A DNA stretch of 64,000 nt from Amphritea atlantica (lineage in GTDB: Bacteria; Pseudomonadota; Gammaproteobacteria; Pseudomonadales; Balneatricaceae). Below are positions 35,612 to 45,493 of this stretch, in pieces (position 1 is the first letter of the stretch; the number at the start of each line of letters is the position of its first letter). Location of the stretch: contig NZ_JAHKQE010000004.1 of NCBI RefSeq assembly GCF_018860855.1, positions 124,001-188,000 of the forward strand, in the 5' to 3' direction. Below the pieces are notes generated by a model. It worked only from the letters and a program-made list of their open reading frames with translations. It made no database searches and was not told the DNA's origin. The translations under genes and the position numbers were made by a program.

Positions 35612-36625
35612 TCACCGCCTATCGCTGTTCCAGCGGGTGGGGGTTTTACCTGTCCAACGTTTAAATGCTCGGCAAAATGCGGCGGTCTCTGAAAAACCGA
35701 GTCGCTCGCTGATATTCACAATTCTTAAATCTTCGATGGTTAGCAGTTTGATGGCATATTCCCGCCGCAGGGATGCTTTTATGATGGAAAAGGAAGTGCC
35801 TTCCTCTTTCAGTTTTCGTCTTAGAGTTCTCGGTGTTAAATTCATATGTTCGCTGATCTCTTCCAAGTTTGGCATATCCGTATAGTCATGTAGGGCTAAC
35901 AGCCCTCGGACTTTGGCTTGGAAACTTTCGTCTTGGCTCGGGCGGTGCAGAACATAGGCGGGGCATTTTTGTAAAAAATCGGCTAACTCTGATTCACGTC
36001 GAACAATAGGCAGTTGTAGATGTCGAGCGTGGAGGTAGAAACCACTGCTTTGTTGCTTGAACAGGTGACTGCCTGGGAACATCACCCGATACTCCTCAAC
36101 ATGGGCTGGCGCGGGATAACTGAACTCTGAACCGGCAAAAGGAATCTGTTGGCCGACCAGCCAACAACTAAAGCGTTGCCACATCAGCATCATAAACTCT
36201 TGTAAAAGATGGTCGGGATCGTAGGTGTTGTCTTTTAGCGATAAACGTAGAAAAACCAGATTCTCATCCTTAGAGGCTTCTTCTAACGCAATATCAACAT
36301 CACGGCATAGCGTATTGTAAAAGCGAGCACTCTTTCGCAACATGGCGCCTAAGGTTTGTGAGGGAAGGCAATACTCGGCCATTAAAGCAAAGGTTCCGTT
36401 ATGACACTGTCCAGCTGTAAGCCCCATAAATTCATCATGGGTTGCTCGCCATACGGCTTTAATCAGGCGGGCTAGCTGTTGCTCGGTGATCAATTTGCTG
36501 GGTTGATTAAGCCACTCGACGGGGATTTCTGCCGCCGTCAATAACTCCGCAGCCTCAACCCCTTGGCGTTGCGCGCCACGAATAGACGCTTGCAGATAAT
36601 GGTTAGCGATATGGGCTCTGCTCAT
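35612..36625 (-). CDS. AraC-family transcriptional regulator
   Basis: A 337-residue regulator. The N-terminal two thirds (about 20-205) matches the arabinose-binding_2-type sensor domain found in OruR/ArgR-like AraC proteins. The C-terminal domain (about 240-330) has two helix-turn-helices, with PNLEEISEHMNLTPRTLRRKLKEEG and VNISERLGFSETAAFCRAFKRWTGKTPT. The gene is divergent, with a 138-base gap, from the acyl-CoA dehydrogenase gene that heads a beta-oxidation operon. It is presumably an activator of that operon, responding to the substrate or its CoA ester. Confidence 0.88.
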   Translation of the reverse strand: MSRAHIANHYLQASIRGAQRQGVEAAELLTAAEIPVEWLNQPSKLITEQQLARLIKAVWRATHDEFMGLTAGQCHNGTFALMAEYCLPSQTLGAMLRKSARFYNTLCRDVDIALEEASKDENLVFLRLSLKDNTYDPDHLLQEFMMLMWQRFSCWLVGQQIPFAGSEFSYPAPAHVEEYRVMFPGSHLFKQQSSGFYLHARHLQLPIVRRESELADFLQKCPAYVLHRPSQDESFQAKVRGLLALHDYTDMPNLEEISEHMNLTPRTLRRKLKEEGTSFSIIKASLRREYAIKLLTIEDLRIVNISERLGFSETAAFCRAFKRWTGKTPTRWNSDRR

Positions 36626-36763
36626 AAGGACAAGTTTGAACGCGTTGCGTAACCGATTCGGTCAATTTTTTCGTCTTTATCGGTCATTTCTTTAGGTTCC
36701 TTCCGGATAGTATATTGCCTGTCAACAGCGTTAATAATCAGTATAACAATCGGTAGGACTCGC

Positions 36764-37906
36764 ATGCTAGGACATTATGAAGACCGTGATCTGTACCAAA
36801 CCATGATTAGTCGGGCGTTGAAACAGGAGGTTTCACCTTACTATGATGCTTGGGAAGCGGCGGGCGGAATGCCTAAATCTATATGGCCGACACTCGGTGC
36901 TGCTGGCCTGTTGGGGATCGATATGCCCGAACAATATGGCGGTGCAGGAGCAGGGGTAGAAGTTTGCCAGCAGGTCGTTGAAGAGATTGCCCGTCAGGGG
37001 TTTGGTGGTTTGTGTGCTAGCTATAATATCCACGCCAATATTGTGATGCCTTACATCCTTCATATCGGTACGGAAGACCAGCGACAGCGATGGTTACCTC
37101 CCATGATTAGTGGTCAAACGGTGGGGGCCATCGCGATGACAGAGCCTAGTGCTGGGAGTGATCTTGCGGCGCTTCGTACCTCTGCCAAGCGCACCGAGGA
37201 CGGTTGGTTGATCAATGGTGCTAAGGTCTTTATTACCAATGGTTTGCATGCTGATTTGGTCATTGTGTGTGCTAAAACCGACCCTAAAGCTGGAGCCAAA
37301 GGGGTTTCACTGTTTTTGGTTGATGCCAGCTTACCGGGCTTCTCACGGGGGAAGGGGATTAAAAAGATCGGCCAACACAGCAGCGATACCGCAGAACTTT
37401 TTTTCGCTGATCTCCTCGTACCCCATGATGCGTTACTTGGCGAAGAGGGCAAAGGATTTTCTTATTTGATGCAAGAGTTACCCCGTGAACGCTTAGGCGT
37501 TGCCGCACATGCAATTGGCGCGACAGAAGGGGCGTTAGCGCTAACGTTAAACTATGTACAAGAACGTAAGGCCTTTGGTCACAAGATCGGTGATTTTCAG
37601 AATACACGCTTTAAACTTGCCGAGGCGAAGGCGCAGCTAGATATGGCACGCGTTTACCTCGATCACTGTCTCTATAAATATAACCGCGAGGCGATGACGC
37701 CAACCGATGCGGCTATTTTGAAACTTCAGCTTACCGAAATGCAGTGCAAGATTACCGATGAGTGTTTGCAGCTGTTTGGTGGTTATGGCTATACGGAGGA
37801 GTATCTGATCTCCCGGTTTTATGTTGATGCACGCGTACAGACGATCTATGCCGGCACCTCAGAAATCATGAAGGAAGTGATCGCCCGTTCTCTGCTGGGC
37901 AAATAA
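36764..37906 (+). CDS. Acyl-CoA dehydrogenase
   Basis: A 380-residue FAD-dependent acyl-CoA dehydrogenase. The signatures IAMTEPSAGSDLAALRT and QLFGGYGYTEEYLISRFYVDARV are intact. The C-terminal IYAGTSEIMKEVI has Ala where medium-chain enzymes carry the catalytic Glu (YEGT). A Glu in IGATEGALALTLNY corresponds to the base position used by long-chain and isovaleryl-CoA dehydrogenases, so the enzyme should be active. This suggests a branched or bulky acyl substrate. ATG 36764 has AGGA upstream. It heads the operon and forms the 2-enoyl-CoA for the downstream enzymes. Confidence 0.9.
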   Translation: MLGHYEDRDLYQTMISRALKQEVSPYYDAWEAAGGMPKSIWPTLGAAGLLGIDMPEQYGGAGAGVEVCQQVVEEIARQGFGGLCASYNIHANIVMPYILHIGTEDQRQRWLPPMISGQTVGAIAMTEPSAGSDLAALRTSAKRTEDGWLINGAKVFITNGLHADLVIVCAKTDPKAGAKGVSLFLVDASLPGFSRGKGIKKIGQHSSDTAELFFADLLVPHDALLGEEGKGFSYLMQELPRERLGVAAHAIGATEGALALTLNYVQERKAFGHKIGDFQNTRFKLAEAKAQLDMARVYLDHCLYKYNREAMTPTDAAILKLQLTEMQCKITDECLQLFGGYGYTEEYLISRFYVDARVQTIYAGTSEIMKEVIARSLLGK

Positions 37907-37943
37907 TAGTTTCGTCGAACGAATAAAAATAAGGAAGTAGTGT

Positions 37944-39131
37944 ATGAAATTTACCGATGTCGTGATTTTAGATGGTGTTCGTACCGCAATTGGCGGTTTT
38001 GGTGGCAGTTTATCTTCTTTATCGCCTGCTGAGTTGGGCACGGCGGTGGCCGTTGAAGCGATCAAACGATCGGGCGTTCCCGCCGCTGATATCGACCACT
38101 CGGTGTTTGGCCATATCATCACCACGGGGCCAGAAGATGTCTATCTTGCCCGTCATATCGGTTTAAATGCAGGTCTACCGGAGAGTTCTGCCGCCCTTAA
38201 CGTTAATCGCCTTTGTGGCTCGTCAGTACAGTCGGTGATTTCTGCTGCACAGATGATTTTGCTGGGCGATAGCCAGATCGCTCTAGCAGGTGGTGCAGAG
38301 AGTATGAGCCAAGGTGCTTATTTGCTGCCTAACACCCGTCGAGGGCTGCGTATGGGGGATGGCAAAGTTGTCGATATGACCATAGGTATTCTGAGTGATC
38401 CCTTTGGTAGTGGTCACATGGGGCTCACGGCGGAAAATATTGCTGCAGAGTATGGTTTCAGTCGGGAGCAGCTTGATGCGTTTTCGCTAGAGAGTCATCG
38501 TCGTGCGAATGCGGCGATTGAGCATGGATATTTCAGCCATCAGATTGTGCCGGTGACTGTGAAGCAGGGGCGTAAGCCCTTTACCTTTGCGCAAGATGAA
38601 CATCCACGGGCTGATATTACTCTTGCAAGTTTGGCCAAGCTTAAACCGGCGTTTAAAAGGGATGGTATCGTCACACCCGGAAATGCCTCTAGCCTTAACG
38701 ATGGTGCAGCGGCGTTGGTGTTAACCAGCTTTAAGGAGGCAGATCAGCGTGGTATTAAGCCCCGTGGCCGGTTTGTGAGCTACGCCTTTGCCGGTGTTAA
38801 ACCTAATATGATGGGCCTAGGGCCGATTACTGCCGTTCAAGTGGCGTTGGAAAAGGCCGGTTTGACCGTTGCCGATCTTGACGTTATCGAATCTAACGAA
38901 GCTTTTGCCGCCCAAGCGATGGCGGTCAGCCAAACCTTAGGATTTCCGGCTGAGAAGGTCAACGTTAACGGCGGTGCCGTGGCGTTAGGTCATCCTGTTG
39001 GTGCGACGGGTTCTCTTCTGATTGTTAAAACTTTGTCGGAGCTTGAGCGTACTGATGGTCGCTACGGTTTGGTGACGATGTGCATTGGTGGAGGTCAAGG
39101 GATTGCGTTGATTGTGGAGCGTTTAAGATGA
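37944..39131 (+). CDS. Acetyl-CoA acetyltransferase (thiolase)
   Basis: A 395-residue thiolase. The nucleophilic Cys lies in [16 protein letters not shown] (about residue 91), the His in [15 protein letters not shown] (about 350) and the second Cys in CIGGGQG (about 380). All three are present, so it should be active in either cleavage or condensation. Within this operon it would release acetyl-CoA or an equivalent from a 3-oxoacyl-CoA. AAGGAAG precedes ATG 37944. The stop overlaps the start of the bifunctional dehydrogenase/hydratase gene (ATGA). Confidence 0.92.
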   Translation: MKFTDVVILDGVRTAIGGFGGSLSSLSPAELGTAVAVEAIKRSGVPAADIDHSVFGHIITTGPEDVYLARHIGLNAGLPESSAALNVNRLCGSSVQSVISAAQMILLGDSQIALAGGAESMSQGAYLLPNTRRGLRMGDGKVVDMTIGILSDPFGSGHMGLTAENIAAEYGFSREQLDAFSLESHRRANAAIEHGYFSHQIVPVTVKQGRKPFTFAQDEHPRADITLASLAKLKPAFKRDGIVTPGNASSLNDGAAALVLTSFKEADQRGIKPRGRFVSYAFAGVKPNMMGLGPITAVQVALEKAGLTVADLDVIESNEAFAAQAMAVSQTLGFPAEKVNVNGGAVALGHPVGATGSLLIVKTLSELERTDGRYGLVTMCIGGGQGIALIVERLR

Positions 39132-41425
39132 ATCCAACCGCGACCATTAACGGATGTTCTGACATAAAAAAAGTAGCTGTGATCGGTGCTGGCGTGATGG
39201 GGGCCGGTATCGCAGCCCAGGCCGCCAATGGTGGTGCTGAGGTGTTACTGTTAGATATCGCATCAACGAATAGTGAGGATGAAAACTGCAATCAGATTGC
39301 TCAGAATGCTGTCGATCGTTTACTGGCATCGGGTTGCGCAGGTGGTCTGATGCATCCTGCGGTCGCTGAACGTATTCACGTTGGTAATATCGATGATGAT
39401 CTCCATCGACTCGCTGATTATGACTGGATTATCGAAGTGATTGTTGAACGGCTGGCGATTAAACAGGCTCTTTTTCATCGCATTGCAAAAGTGCGTCGCA
39501 AGGACGCCATTGTCTCCTCCAATACCTCTAGCATTCCTTTGAAGACATTGGTTGACGGGTTACCCGAAGATTTTCGGCAGCATTTTGTGATCACCCATTA
39601 TTTCAATCCTCCCCGCTATATGCGCTTGGTTGAGGTGATCAAAGGGGAGGACACCCTCACTGATGTGGTCGAACGTGTGAGTCGGTTTAATGATCAATAC
39701 ATGGGTAAAACGGTGATCGACTGTGCTGATCGGCCTGGGTTTATCGGTAATCGTTTAGGCGTGTTCTGGTTACAGGTCGCACTACAGGAAGCGATCAAGC
39801 TGAATTTACGGGTCGAAGAAGCCGATGCGATCATGAAAGTGTGTGGTTTTCCCAGCACCGGTATCTTTGGCTTATGGGATTTGGTGGGTATCGATCTAAT
39901 GCCATCGGTCACCCAAAGCTTGGGTGATCTGCTACCGGATAATGATGACTTTGTTCCCTATGCGATGACTGTCGCTACGGTACAGGGGATGATTGACAAG
40001 GGTTACTATGGGCGTAAAGGTGCTACCTGCCAAGGTTTCTATCACCCATTTAAGAATGAAAAGGGTGACAGGGTTAAAGAGGTCATAGACCTTCATACTC
40101 TCGATTATCGCGCAGCGCAAAAAGTGACGTTAGCCAGTGCATTACTGAAACCCGGCCAACTCGCTGAGTTGATCGGGTGTAGCGATAAAGGCGGGCAGTA
40201 CGCTTGGCGGGTATTGTCGCAGGTTCTGCATTACGCGACTAAATTGATCCCCGATGTTGCCACGGATGTCACTGCTTTCGATCAGGCGATGAAGCTGGGC
40301 TATAACTGGTCTTGGGGGCCATTTGAGATGCTGGATATGCTCGGCTCACAGGCCTTTGTTGAACGGCTAATCGCTGATGGTGTTAAGCCCTCGGCTTTTT
40401 TGCAAGCGGTCAAACAGCGCCCGATTTATGCTTACCAAGATCAACAACCGGTCACCTTGAATGAGTGCGGTGAATACGGTTTGCTAAATACTGCCGAAGG
40501 TATTCTGAGCCTGTCTGATATTAAACGTCGTCCAGCCCTGCAGCAATACAGCAAGCTGTCGCTATGGGATTTGGGTGATGATGTGTGGTGTGTAGAGTTT
40601 ACCGGCAAGGTGCCGGTGCTCAGTCACGAGTTACTGGACCAGATATCGATAACGCTTGAGCAGGCGACTGGGATGCAAAAAGCGCTCGTTTTTTATAATG
40701 AAGGCCTGGTGTTTGCTGCAGGGGCGGACTTAAACGAGTTCTTAGCGTTGATCGACCAGCCGGAACAATTAGACGCCTATATTGAAAAAGGTCAAACGCT
40801 GTTTCGTGGGCTGCAAATGGCGTCGATTCCGACCGTTGGTGCGCTGTCTGGTAAGGCATTAGGTGGTGGGCTGGAGCTGCTTTTACACTGCCAGGCGATT
40901 CAGGCTCATGCTGACATCGCGGTTGGATTAGTGGAAACTCAGGTGGGTATTGTGCCCGGTTGGGGCGGTTGCAAAGAGATGTTGTTGCGCAGTGCCGAAC
41001 GCTTCGGTGCTGAAACAGCGATTGCCCACTGTTTCGACCTGATCCGGAGCAGCAGAGTCACTCGGTCGGCAGAGGAAGCGAGAGCGTTAGGTTTTCTACG
41101 TTCTAGTGACGGTATTAGTATGAACCTTGACCGTTTGCTTTTTGATGCCAAACAAACCGCATTAACGTTGCGCACGAGGCTTCCTTTAGCGGTAAAAGAA
41201 CCGTCGCCACTCGCTCCAGCGCAAGCGGTCACGGTGAGTTCTGAAGGATATCAGGCAACACTAGAGTCAGCGCTGCTAACGTTATTGTTACAGGCAACGT
41301 CAGATAGCTGGTATCAGCACTTTTTCCATTATGAACATGAAACGAATCAGCGGTTATGCCAGATGCCGGAAGCGAAAGCTCGGATGGTACAGCTGCTCAA
41401 GACTGGGCGTGCTTTACAGAATTAA
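39128..41425 (+). CDS. 3-hydroxyacyl-CoA dehydrogenase / enoyl-CoA hydratase, FadN-type domain order
   Basis: A 765-residue bifunctional beta-oxidation enzyme. The dehydrogenase half comes first: NAD motif KKVAVIGAGVMGAGIAAQAA at about residue 14, IVSSNTSSIPL, the catalytic His in ITHYFNPPRYMRLVEVI, and DRPGFIGNRLG. The crotonase half is C-terminal (about 490-700), with GKALGGGLELLLHC and GLVETQVGIVPGWGG carrying both glutamates. This order is that of Bacillus FadN and opposite to E. coli FadB. With the adjacent thiolase and acyl-CoA dehydrogenase it mirrors the fadNAE gene set. Confidence 0.92.
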   Translation: MNPTATINGCSDIKKVAVIGAGVMGAGIAAQAANGGAEVLLLDIASTNSEDENCNQIAQNAVDRLLASGCAGGLMHPAVAERIHVGNIDDDLHRLADYDWIIEVIVERLAIKQALFHRIAKVRRKDAIVSSNTSSIPLKTLVDGLPEDFRQHFVITHYFNPPRYMRLVEVIKGEDTLTDVVERVSRFNDQYMGKTVIDCADRPGFIGNRLGVFWLQVALQEAIKLNLRVEEADAIMKVCGFPSTGIFGLWDLVGIDLMPSVTQSLGDLLPDNDDFVPYAMTVATVQGMIDKGYYGRKGATCQGFYHPFKNEKGDRVKEVIDLHTLDYRAAQKVTLASALLKPGQLAELIGCSDKGGQYAWRVLSQVLHYATKLIPDVATDVTAFDQAMKLGYNWSWGPFEMLDMLGSQAFVERLIADGVKPSAFLQAVKQRPIYAYQDQQPVTLNECGEYGLLNTAEGILSLSDIKRRPALQQYSKLSLWDLGDDVWCVEFTGKVPVLSHELLDQISITLEQATGMQKALVFYNEGLVFAAGADLNEFLALIDQPEQLDAYIEKGQTLFRGLQMASIPTVGALSGKALGGGLELLLHCQAIQAHADIAVGLVETQVGIVPGWGGCKEMLLRSAERFGAETAIAHCFDLIRSSRVTRSAEEARALGFLRSSDGISMNLDRLLFDAKQTALTLRTRLPLAVKEPSPLAPAQAVTVSSEGYQATLESALLTLLLQATSDSWYQHFFHYEHETNQRLCQMPEAKARMVQLLKTGRALQN

Positions 41426-41515
41426 GTACTGATATAGCGTCTTATCTATTTAAGCAAAATCCTACCCAGACCGCGGTCATACCGGTCATGGGATATAACA
41501 AGAAGAGGGATACGT

Positions 41516-43081
41516 ATGCAACATGCACTGACAGCACACATTCAATACGCCACACGTAACTGTATCGGTGATGCCTTGGCTCGCTCGGTCATGCGTCAAG
41601 AAAACAAAGAGGCGCTAGCCTTTGCCGATCGCCGTTGGACATATCGGCAATTAGACGATGCGGTTAACCGTGTTGCCAATCAATTGATCGAGGTGGGGTT
41701 GCTTCCCGGTGATCGGGTGGTCGGTTACGGTAAAAATTCAGACGCCTATTTACTGTTATGGTTAGCCTGTACCCGTGCCGGCCTTATTCATGTCCCGGTT
41801 AACTTTGCGCTGATTAAGGATGAGTTGAGTTATATTCTCAATCAATCCGGTGCCCGCGCCATCTTCTGTGATGACTCCCTTGCCGCCAATATAACAAGCC
41901 TTCAGGGGGAGATTAAGGCCGATATTATTGGATCATTGTGTAGTACCGAGCCATCAGATGGTGGATTGGATATTCTGGCTGTCGCACAATCGAATGCTTC
42001 GGCGGAATTACCCTCGGTTGAGCTAAACGAAAACGACGTTGTTCAGCTGTTGTATACCTCGGGTACGACGTCCGATCCGAAAGGGGCGATGCATACCCAC
42101 CGTTCATTATTGAGTGAATATAGTAGTTGCCTGCTCCATTTAGACATTAAGGCAGAAGACAATGCTCTGGCGGGTCTGCCCCTGTATCACTCGGCGCAAA
42201 TGCATGTGTTTGTCATGCCTGGGTTGTTAGTGGGTAGCCATATTCATCTGATCGAAACCCCTGCTGCCGAACAGGTCTTGAAGCTAATTGAAGCCGAAAA
42301 GATCAATTCATTTTTTGCCCCGCCGACCGTTTGGATCGGGCTGTTGCGCCATGCTGATTTTGATCAGCGTGATATCCGCTGCCTGCAAAAACTCTACTAC
42401 GGCGCCTCTATTATGCCTGAGCCTATTGTGATTGAGCTTGCTGAGCGCTTACCGAACTGTGGTTTGTATAATTGCTATGGGCAAAGTGAGATTGCACCGT
42501 TGGCCACGGTGCTGTCGCCGGAGGATCATCAACGTTATCCGGCCTCTGCGGGCAAGCCAATCTTCAATGTACAGATGCGTATTGTTGATCCTGCGACGAA
42601 GGAAGAGTGTCAGCCGGGTCAGCAGGGCGAGATTGTGCATCGCTCACCACAGTTGATGGTGGGTTATTGGGGTAAACAGGCTGAAACCGAGGACGCCTTT
42701 GCCGATGGTTGGTTCCACTCTGGGGATCTGGCTTATCAGAATGAGGAGGGCTATCTGTTTATCGTCGACCGTATCAAAGATGTGGTGAATACAGGCGGAG
42801 TGCTGGTGGCGAGTCGCGATGTCGAGGAAGCTTTCTACGGACACCCTGCGGTTGCCGAAGTGGCGGTCATTGGGCTACCCCATGAAAAATGGATTGAGGC
42901 GATCACGGCGGTTGTGACGATCAAGCCTGGCTTTGAAATTGAAGAAGCGGAGCTACTTAAACACGCACAAGCGCATTTAGCCCCCTTTAAAGTGCCGAAA
43001 GCGATTCATTTTGTCGATGCACTGCCCAAAAATACCGCCGGTAAACTTCTCAAGCGCTCCTTGCGCAAAACCTTCGGTTAA
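41516..43081 (+). CDS. AMP-dependent acyl-CoA synthetase (ANL superfamily)
   Basis: A 521-residue adenylate-forming ligase. The P-loop LLYTSGTTSDPKGAMHTHRSL is near residue 180, the adenine-binding YNCYGQSEIAPLATVL near 320, the hinge aspartate motif WFHSGDLAYQNEEGYLFIVDRIKDV near 400, and the catalytic Lys in PKNTAGKLLKRSLRK at the C-terminus. It converts a carboxylic acid to its CoA ester with release of AMP and so starts this beta-oxidation route. AAGAGGGA precedes ATG 41516. It lies 90 bases after the bifunctional enzyme gene. Chain length or ring preference cannot be read from the sequence. Confidence 0.9.
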   Translation: MQHALTAHIQYATRNCIGDALARSVMRQENKEALAFADRRWTYRQLDDAVNRVANQLIEVGLLPGDRVVGYGKNSDAYLLLWLACTRAGLIHVPVNFALIKDELSYILNQSGARAIFCDDSLAANITSLQGEIKADIIGSLCSTEPSDGGLDILAVAQSNASAELPSVELNENDVVQLLYTSGTTSDPKGAMHTHRSLLSEYSSCLLHLDIKAEDNALAGLPLYHSAQMHVFVMPGLLVGSHIHLIETPAAEQVLKLIEAEKINSFFAPPTVWIGLLRHADFDQRDIRCLQKLYYGASIMPEPIVIELAERLPNCGLYNCYGQSEIAPLATVLSPEDHQRYPASAGKPIFNVQMRIVDPATKEECQPGQQGEIVHRSPQLMVGYWGKQAETEDAFADGWFHSGDLAYQNEEGYLFIVDRIKDVVNTGGVLVASRDVEEAFYGHPAVAEVAVIGLPHEKWIEAITAVVTIKPGFEIEEAELLKHAQAHLAPFKVPKAIHFVDALPKNTAGKLLKRSLRKTFG

Positions 43082-43184
43082 CGATCTCAATCTTCGATGC
43101 CGTTATGTCGTCTTGTTAAAGGCGACATAACGCTGTTGTTATTTGATTTCACTTTATTCTAAGCATCGTTCTAGAGGCCATAGA

Positions 43185-43994
43185 ATGGAACAGACGGTAG
43201 AAAAGCTTATCGGCTTCGAGTTAGAGAATGGCGTGGGTTATATCACTCTGAACAGGCCAAACGCCCGCAATTCAATTAACGAAGCTATGTTTGAATCATT
43301 ACTGGCGGTGTTGCAGCGGTGTGAAACCCTAGATTCGTTAAAGGTTCTAGTGCTACGCGGTGAAGGTGATGTGTTTTGTGGCGGTGGCGATATTCAGTTC
43401 TTTCGCCAACTATTGACGGCCACACCGGCTTCTCGACAGCAACAACTGGCCGGTTATATTCATTCAGCCCATCAGGTGATTGCCGCGCTGATGGCCATCT
43501 CTTGTCCTGTTGTGGCGGCGATTCAAGGGGCTGCAGCAGGCTATGGTATGAGTCTCGCTTGTGCCTCGGATATCATTATTGCAGAGCAGGGTTGTCAGTT
43601 TATTCCCGCTTATACGGCGCTCGGTACTACGCCTGATGGTGGGCTGACTTATTTATTACCGGCGCTGATCGGTGAAAAACGTGCCTTGGACGTGTTGTGG
43701 TTTAATCGTGCCGTTAAGGCGGAGGAGGCGCTTGACTGGGGGCTGGTTAATCGCGTGTGTGCGCCGGGTATGTTGGCACAAACCGTCGAAGAGTTCACCG
43801 CGACATTGTCTCAAGGCGCACGGCAGGCGCAACGTAATCTTAAAAAACTGGTGACCGAGCGATCAAGGTCACAGCTGAGCCAGCAGATGGATCAAGAGTT
43901 AAACTCTTTTTTAAAGTGCGCGGCGACCGACGACTTTATTGAAGGGGTGCAGGCGTTTCTTGAGCGCCGTCCCAGTCAGTTTAAGGGCTGTTAA
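43185..43994 (+). CDS. Enoyl-CoA hydratase/isomerase family protein with altered active site
   Basis: A 269-residue crotonase-fold protein starting MEQTVEKLIGFELENGVGY, with AGAGG before ATG 43185. The oxyanion-hole block GDVFCGGGDIQFF and IQGAAAGYGMSLACASDIIIA are visible. The first catalytic Glu of hydratases is replaced here (AAGYGMS instead of LGGGxE), while TTPDGGLTYLLP keeps an Asp as in PaaG-like isomerases. It probably shifts a double bond or acts on a special intermediate rather than duplicating the hydratase domain upstream. It lies 103 bases after the ligase gene. Confidence 0.83.
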   Translation: MEQTVEKLIGFELENGVGYITLNRPNARNSINEAMFESLLAVLQRCETLDSLKVLVLRGEGDVFCGGGDIQFFRQLLTATPASRQQQLAGYIHSAHQVIAALMAISCPVVAAIQGAAAGYGMSLACASDIIIAEQGCQFIPAYTALGTTPDGGLTYLLPALIGEKRALDVLWFNRAVKAEEALDWGLVNRVCAPGMLAQTVEEFTATLSQGARQAQRNLKKLVTERSRSQLSQQMDQELNSFLKCAATDDFIEGVQAFLERRPSQFKGC

Positions 43995-44162
43995 TCTCAC
44001 CTACATAAAAGGGACCTGAGTTGAATAGCCAAAATGGGAGGCTTGAGATGTTTAATGCAATGCCTTGTTAAATGAACGTTTAATCACAGGGGATCGAAGA
44101 AATTATTTACCCGTATCACCATCAAAACAACATAAAACAACAACAATAAATTTGGATATGCC

Positions 44163-45374
44163 ATGAAATTGATACGTAAAACTCTGCTTGCCTCCGCCAT
44201 GATCGTTGCTGCAAGCACGGCGCAAGCGAGTCTTTCCGACGACAAAGTGAAGATCGGTGTTCTAGTCGACATGAGTGCGGGTTACTCCGATATCACCGGT
44301 AAAGGCAGTGTTGAGGCTGTGATGATGGCCGTCGAAGATTTTGGCGGCAAGGTGTTGGGTAAGCCAATAGAGGTGGTGGTTGGCGATACTCATCTCAAAG
44401 CGGATGTCGGCTCCTCGATCGCACGTAGATGGGTGGAAGATGAGCAGGTCGATGTCATTAATGGCGCGGTTGCTAGCTCAGTAACGGGAGCGGTTACGAA
44501 GTTTATGACTTCTCAAGAAAAGATCACCCTGATTGCGGCATCGGCAAGCCATACCTTTACAACCAAAGATTGCTCTCCGTTCAATGCTCACTGGACCTAT
44601 GATGTGGTCGCTGTGGCTAACGGCACTGTTAAGCCCATGGTAGAAGGGGGCAGTAAAAAATGGTTCTTCATTACAGCGGATTATGGCTTTGGTCATGCGT
44701 TGGAAAAAGTGGCTACCGTTGTGATCAAGAGTAATGGCGGCGAGGTGGTTGGTGGCGTCCGTGCGCCGCTCGGTACAACCGATTTTTCATCTTATATTCT
44801 TCAGGCGCAATCGTCAGGCGCTGATGTTATTGCACTGGCCAATGCGGGTGCTGATATGATTAATGCATTAAAGACGGCGGCTGAATTTGGCGTGACCGAC
44901 ACCGCTGAAGTTGCCGGCCTGTTAGTCTTTACGCCCGGTGCGCAAGCGCTCGATCCGGCGATAGCCGGTGGCATGAAGTTGACGACGGGGTTCTACTGGG
45001 ACATGGATGATCAGACGCGAGCTTGGTCTAAACGTTATATGGCGCGTATGGACGGTAAGATTCCTTCCATGGCCCATGCTGGCACCTACTCCTCCACAAT
45101 GCATTACTTGAAAGCCGTTGAAGCGACGGGTACCGATGAAGGAAAAGCGGTGATGGCCCAAATGAAGGCTACGCCGGTTGAAGACTTCTTTTCCCGTAAT
45201 GGTTACTTACGTAAAGATGGTCGAATGGTCCACGATATGCTGCAAGTACGGATTAAAACGGCATCTGAGCGAAAAAATGAGAATGATATATTTGTGATTG
45301 AACAGATCATTAAAGGCGACGATGCTTTCATGAAAATCGAAGATGGTGGTTGTGAGTTCGCGTTAGCAAAATAA
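44163..45374 (+). CDS. ABC transporter substrate-binding protein (branched-chain amino acid / aromatic acid type)
   Basis: A 403-residue periplasmic type I binding protein. The signal peptide MKLIRKTLLASAMIVAASTAQA is cleaved near residue 22. The mature part starts SDDKVKIGVLVDMSAGYSDITG, typical of the Peripla_BP_6 family, which binds branched amino acids, amides or aromatic acids. No membrane or ATPase subunits lie nearby, so it either serves a transporter encoded elsewhere or acts as a sensor. Position after the beta-oxidation genes suggests it captures the substrate of that pathway. A strong terminator follows. Confidence 0.88.
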   Translation: MKLIRKTLLASAMIVAASTAQASLSDDKVKIGVLVDMSAGYSDITGKGSVEAVMMAVEDFGGKVLGKPIEVVVGDTHLKADVGSSIARRWVEDEQVDVINGAVASSVTGAVTKFMTSQEKITLIAASASHTFTTKDCSPFNAHWTYDVVAVANGTVKPMVEGGSKKWFFITADYGFGHALEKVATVVIKSNGGEVVGGVRAPLGTTDFSSYILQAQSSGADVIALANAGADMINALKTAAEFGVTDTAEVAGLLVFTPGAQALDPAIAGGMKLTTGFYWDMDDQTRAWSKRYMARMDGKIPSMAHAGTYSSTMHYLKAVEATGTDEGKAVMAQMKATPVEDFFSRNGYLRKDGRMVHDMLQVRIKTASERKNENDIFVIEQIIKGDDAFMKIEDGGCEFALAK

Positions 45375-45381
45375 GCCCCGG

Positions 45382-45417
45382 AGTAACCAAAATCCATGGT
45401 TTTGGTTACTGTTTTTT
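45382..45417 (+). terminator. Rho-independent terminator after the binding-protein gene
   Basis: AGTAACCAAAA (45382-45392) pairs perfectly with TTTTGGTTACT (45400-45410) and is followed by GTTTTTT. Confidence 0.9.
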
Positions 45418-45493
45418 ATGGATGTTTAATGAAGGGGCTGAATAGACGCCAACGGGACATGGCATTTAAACCCATCCGTGCGTAGGCTGTCTC

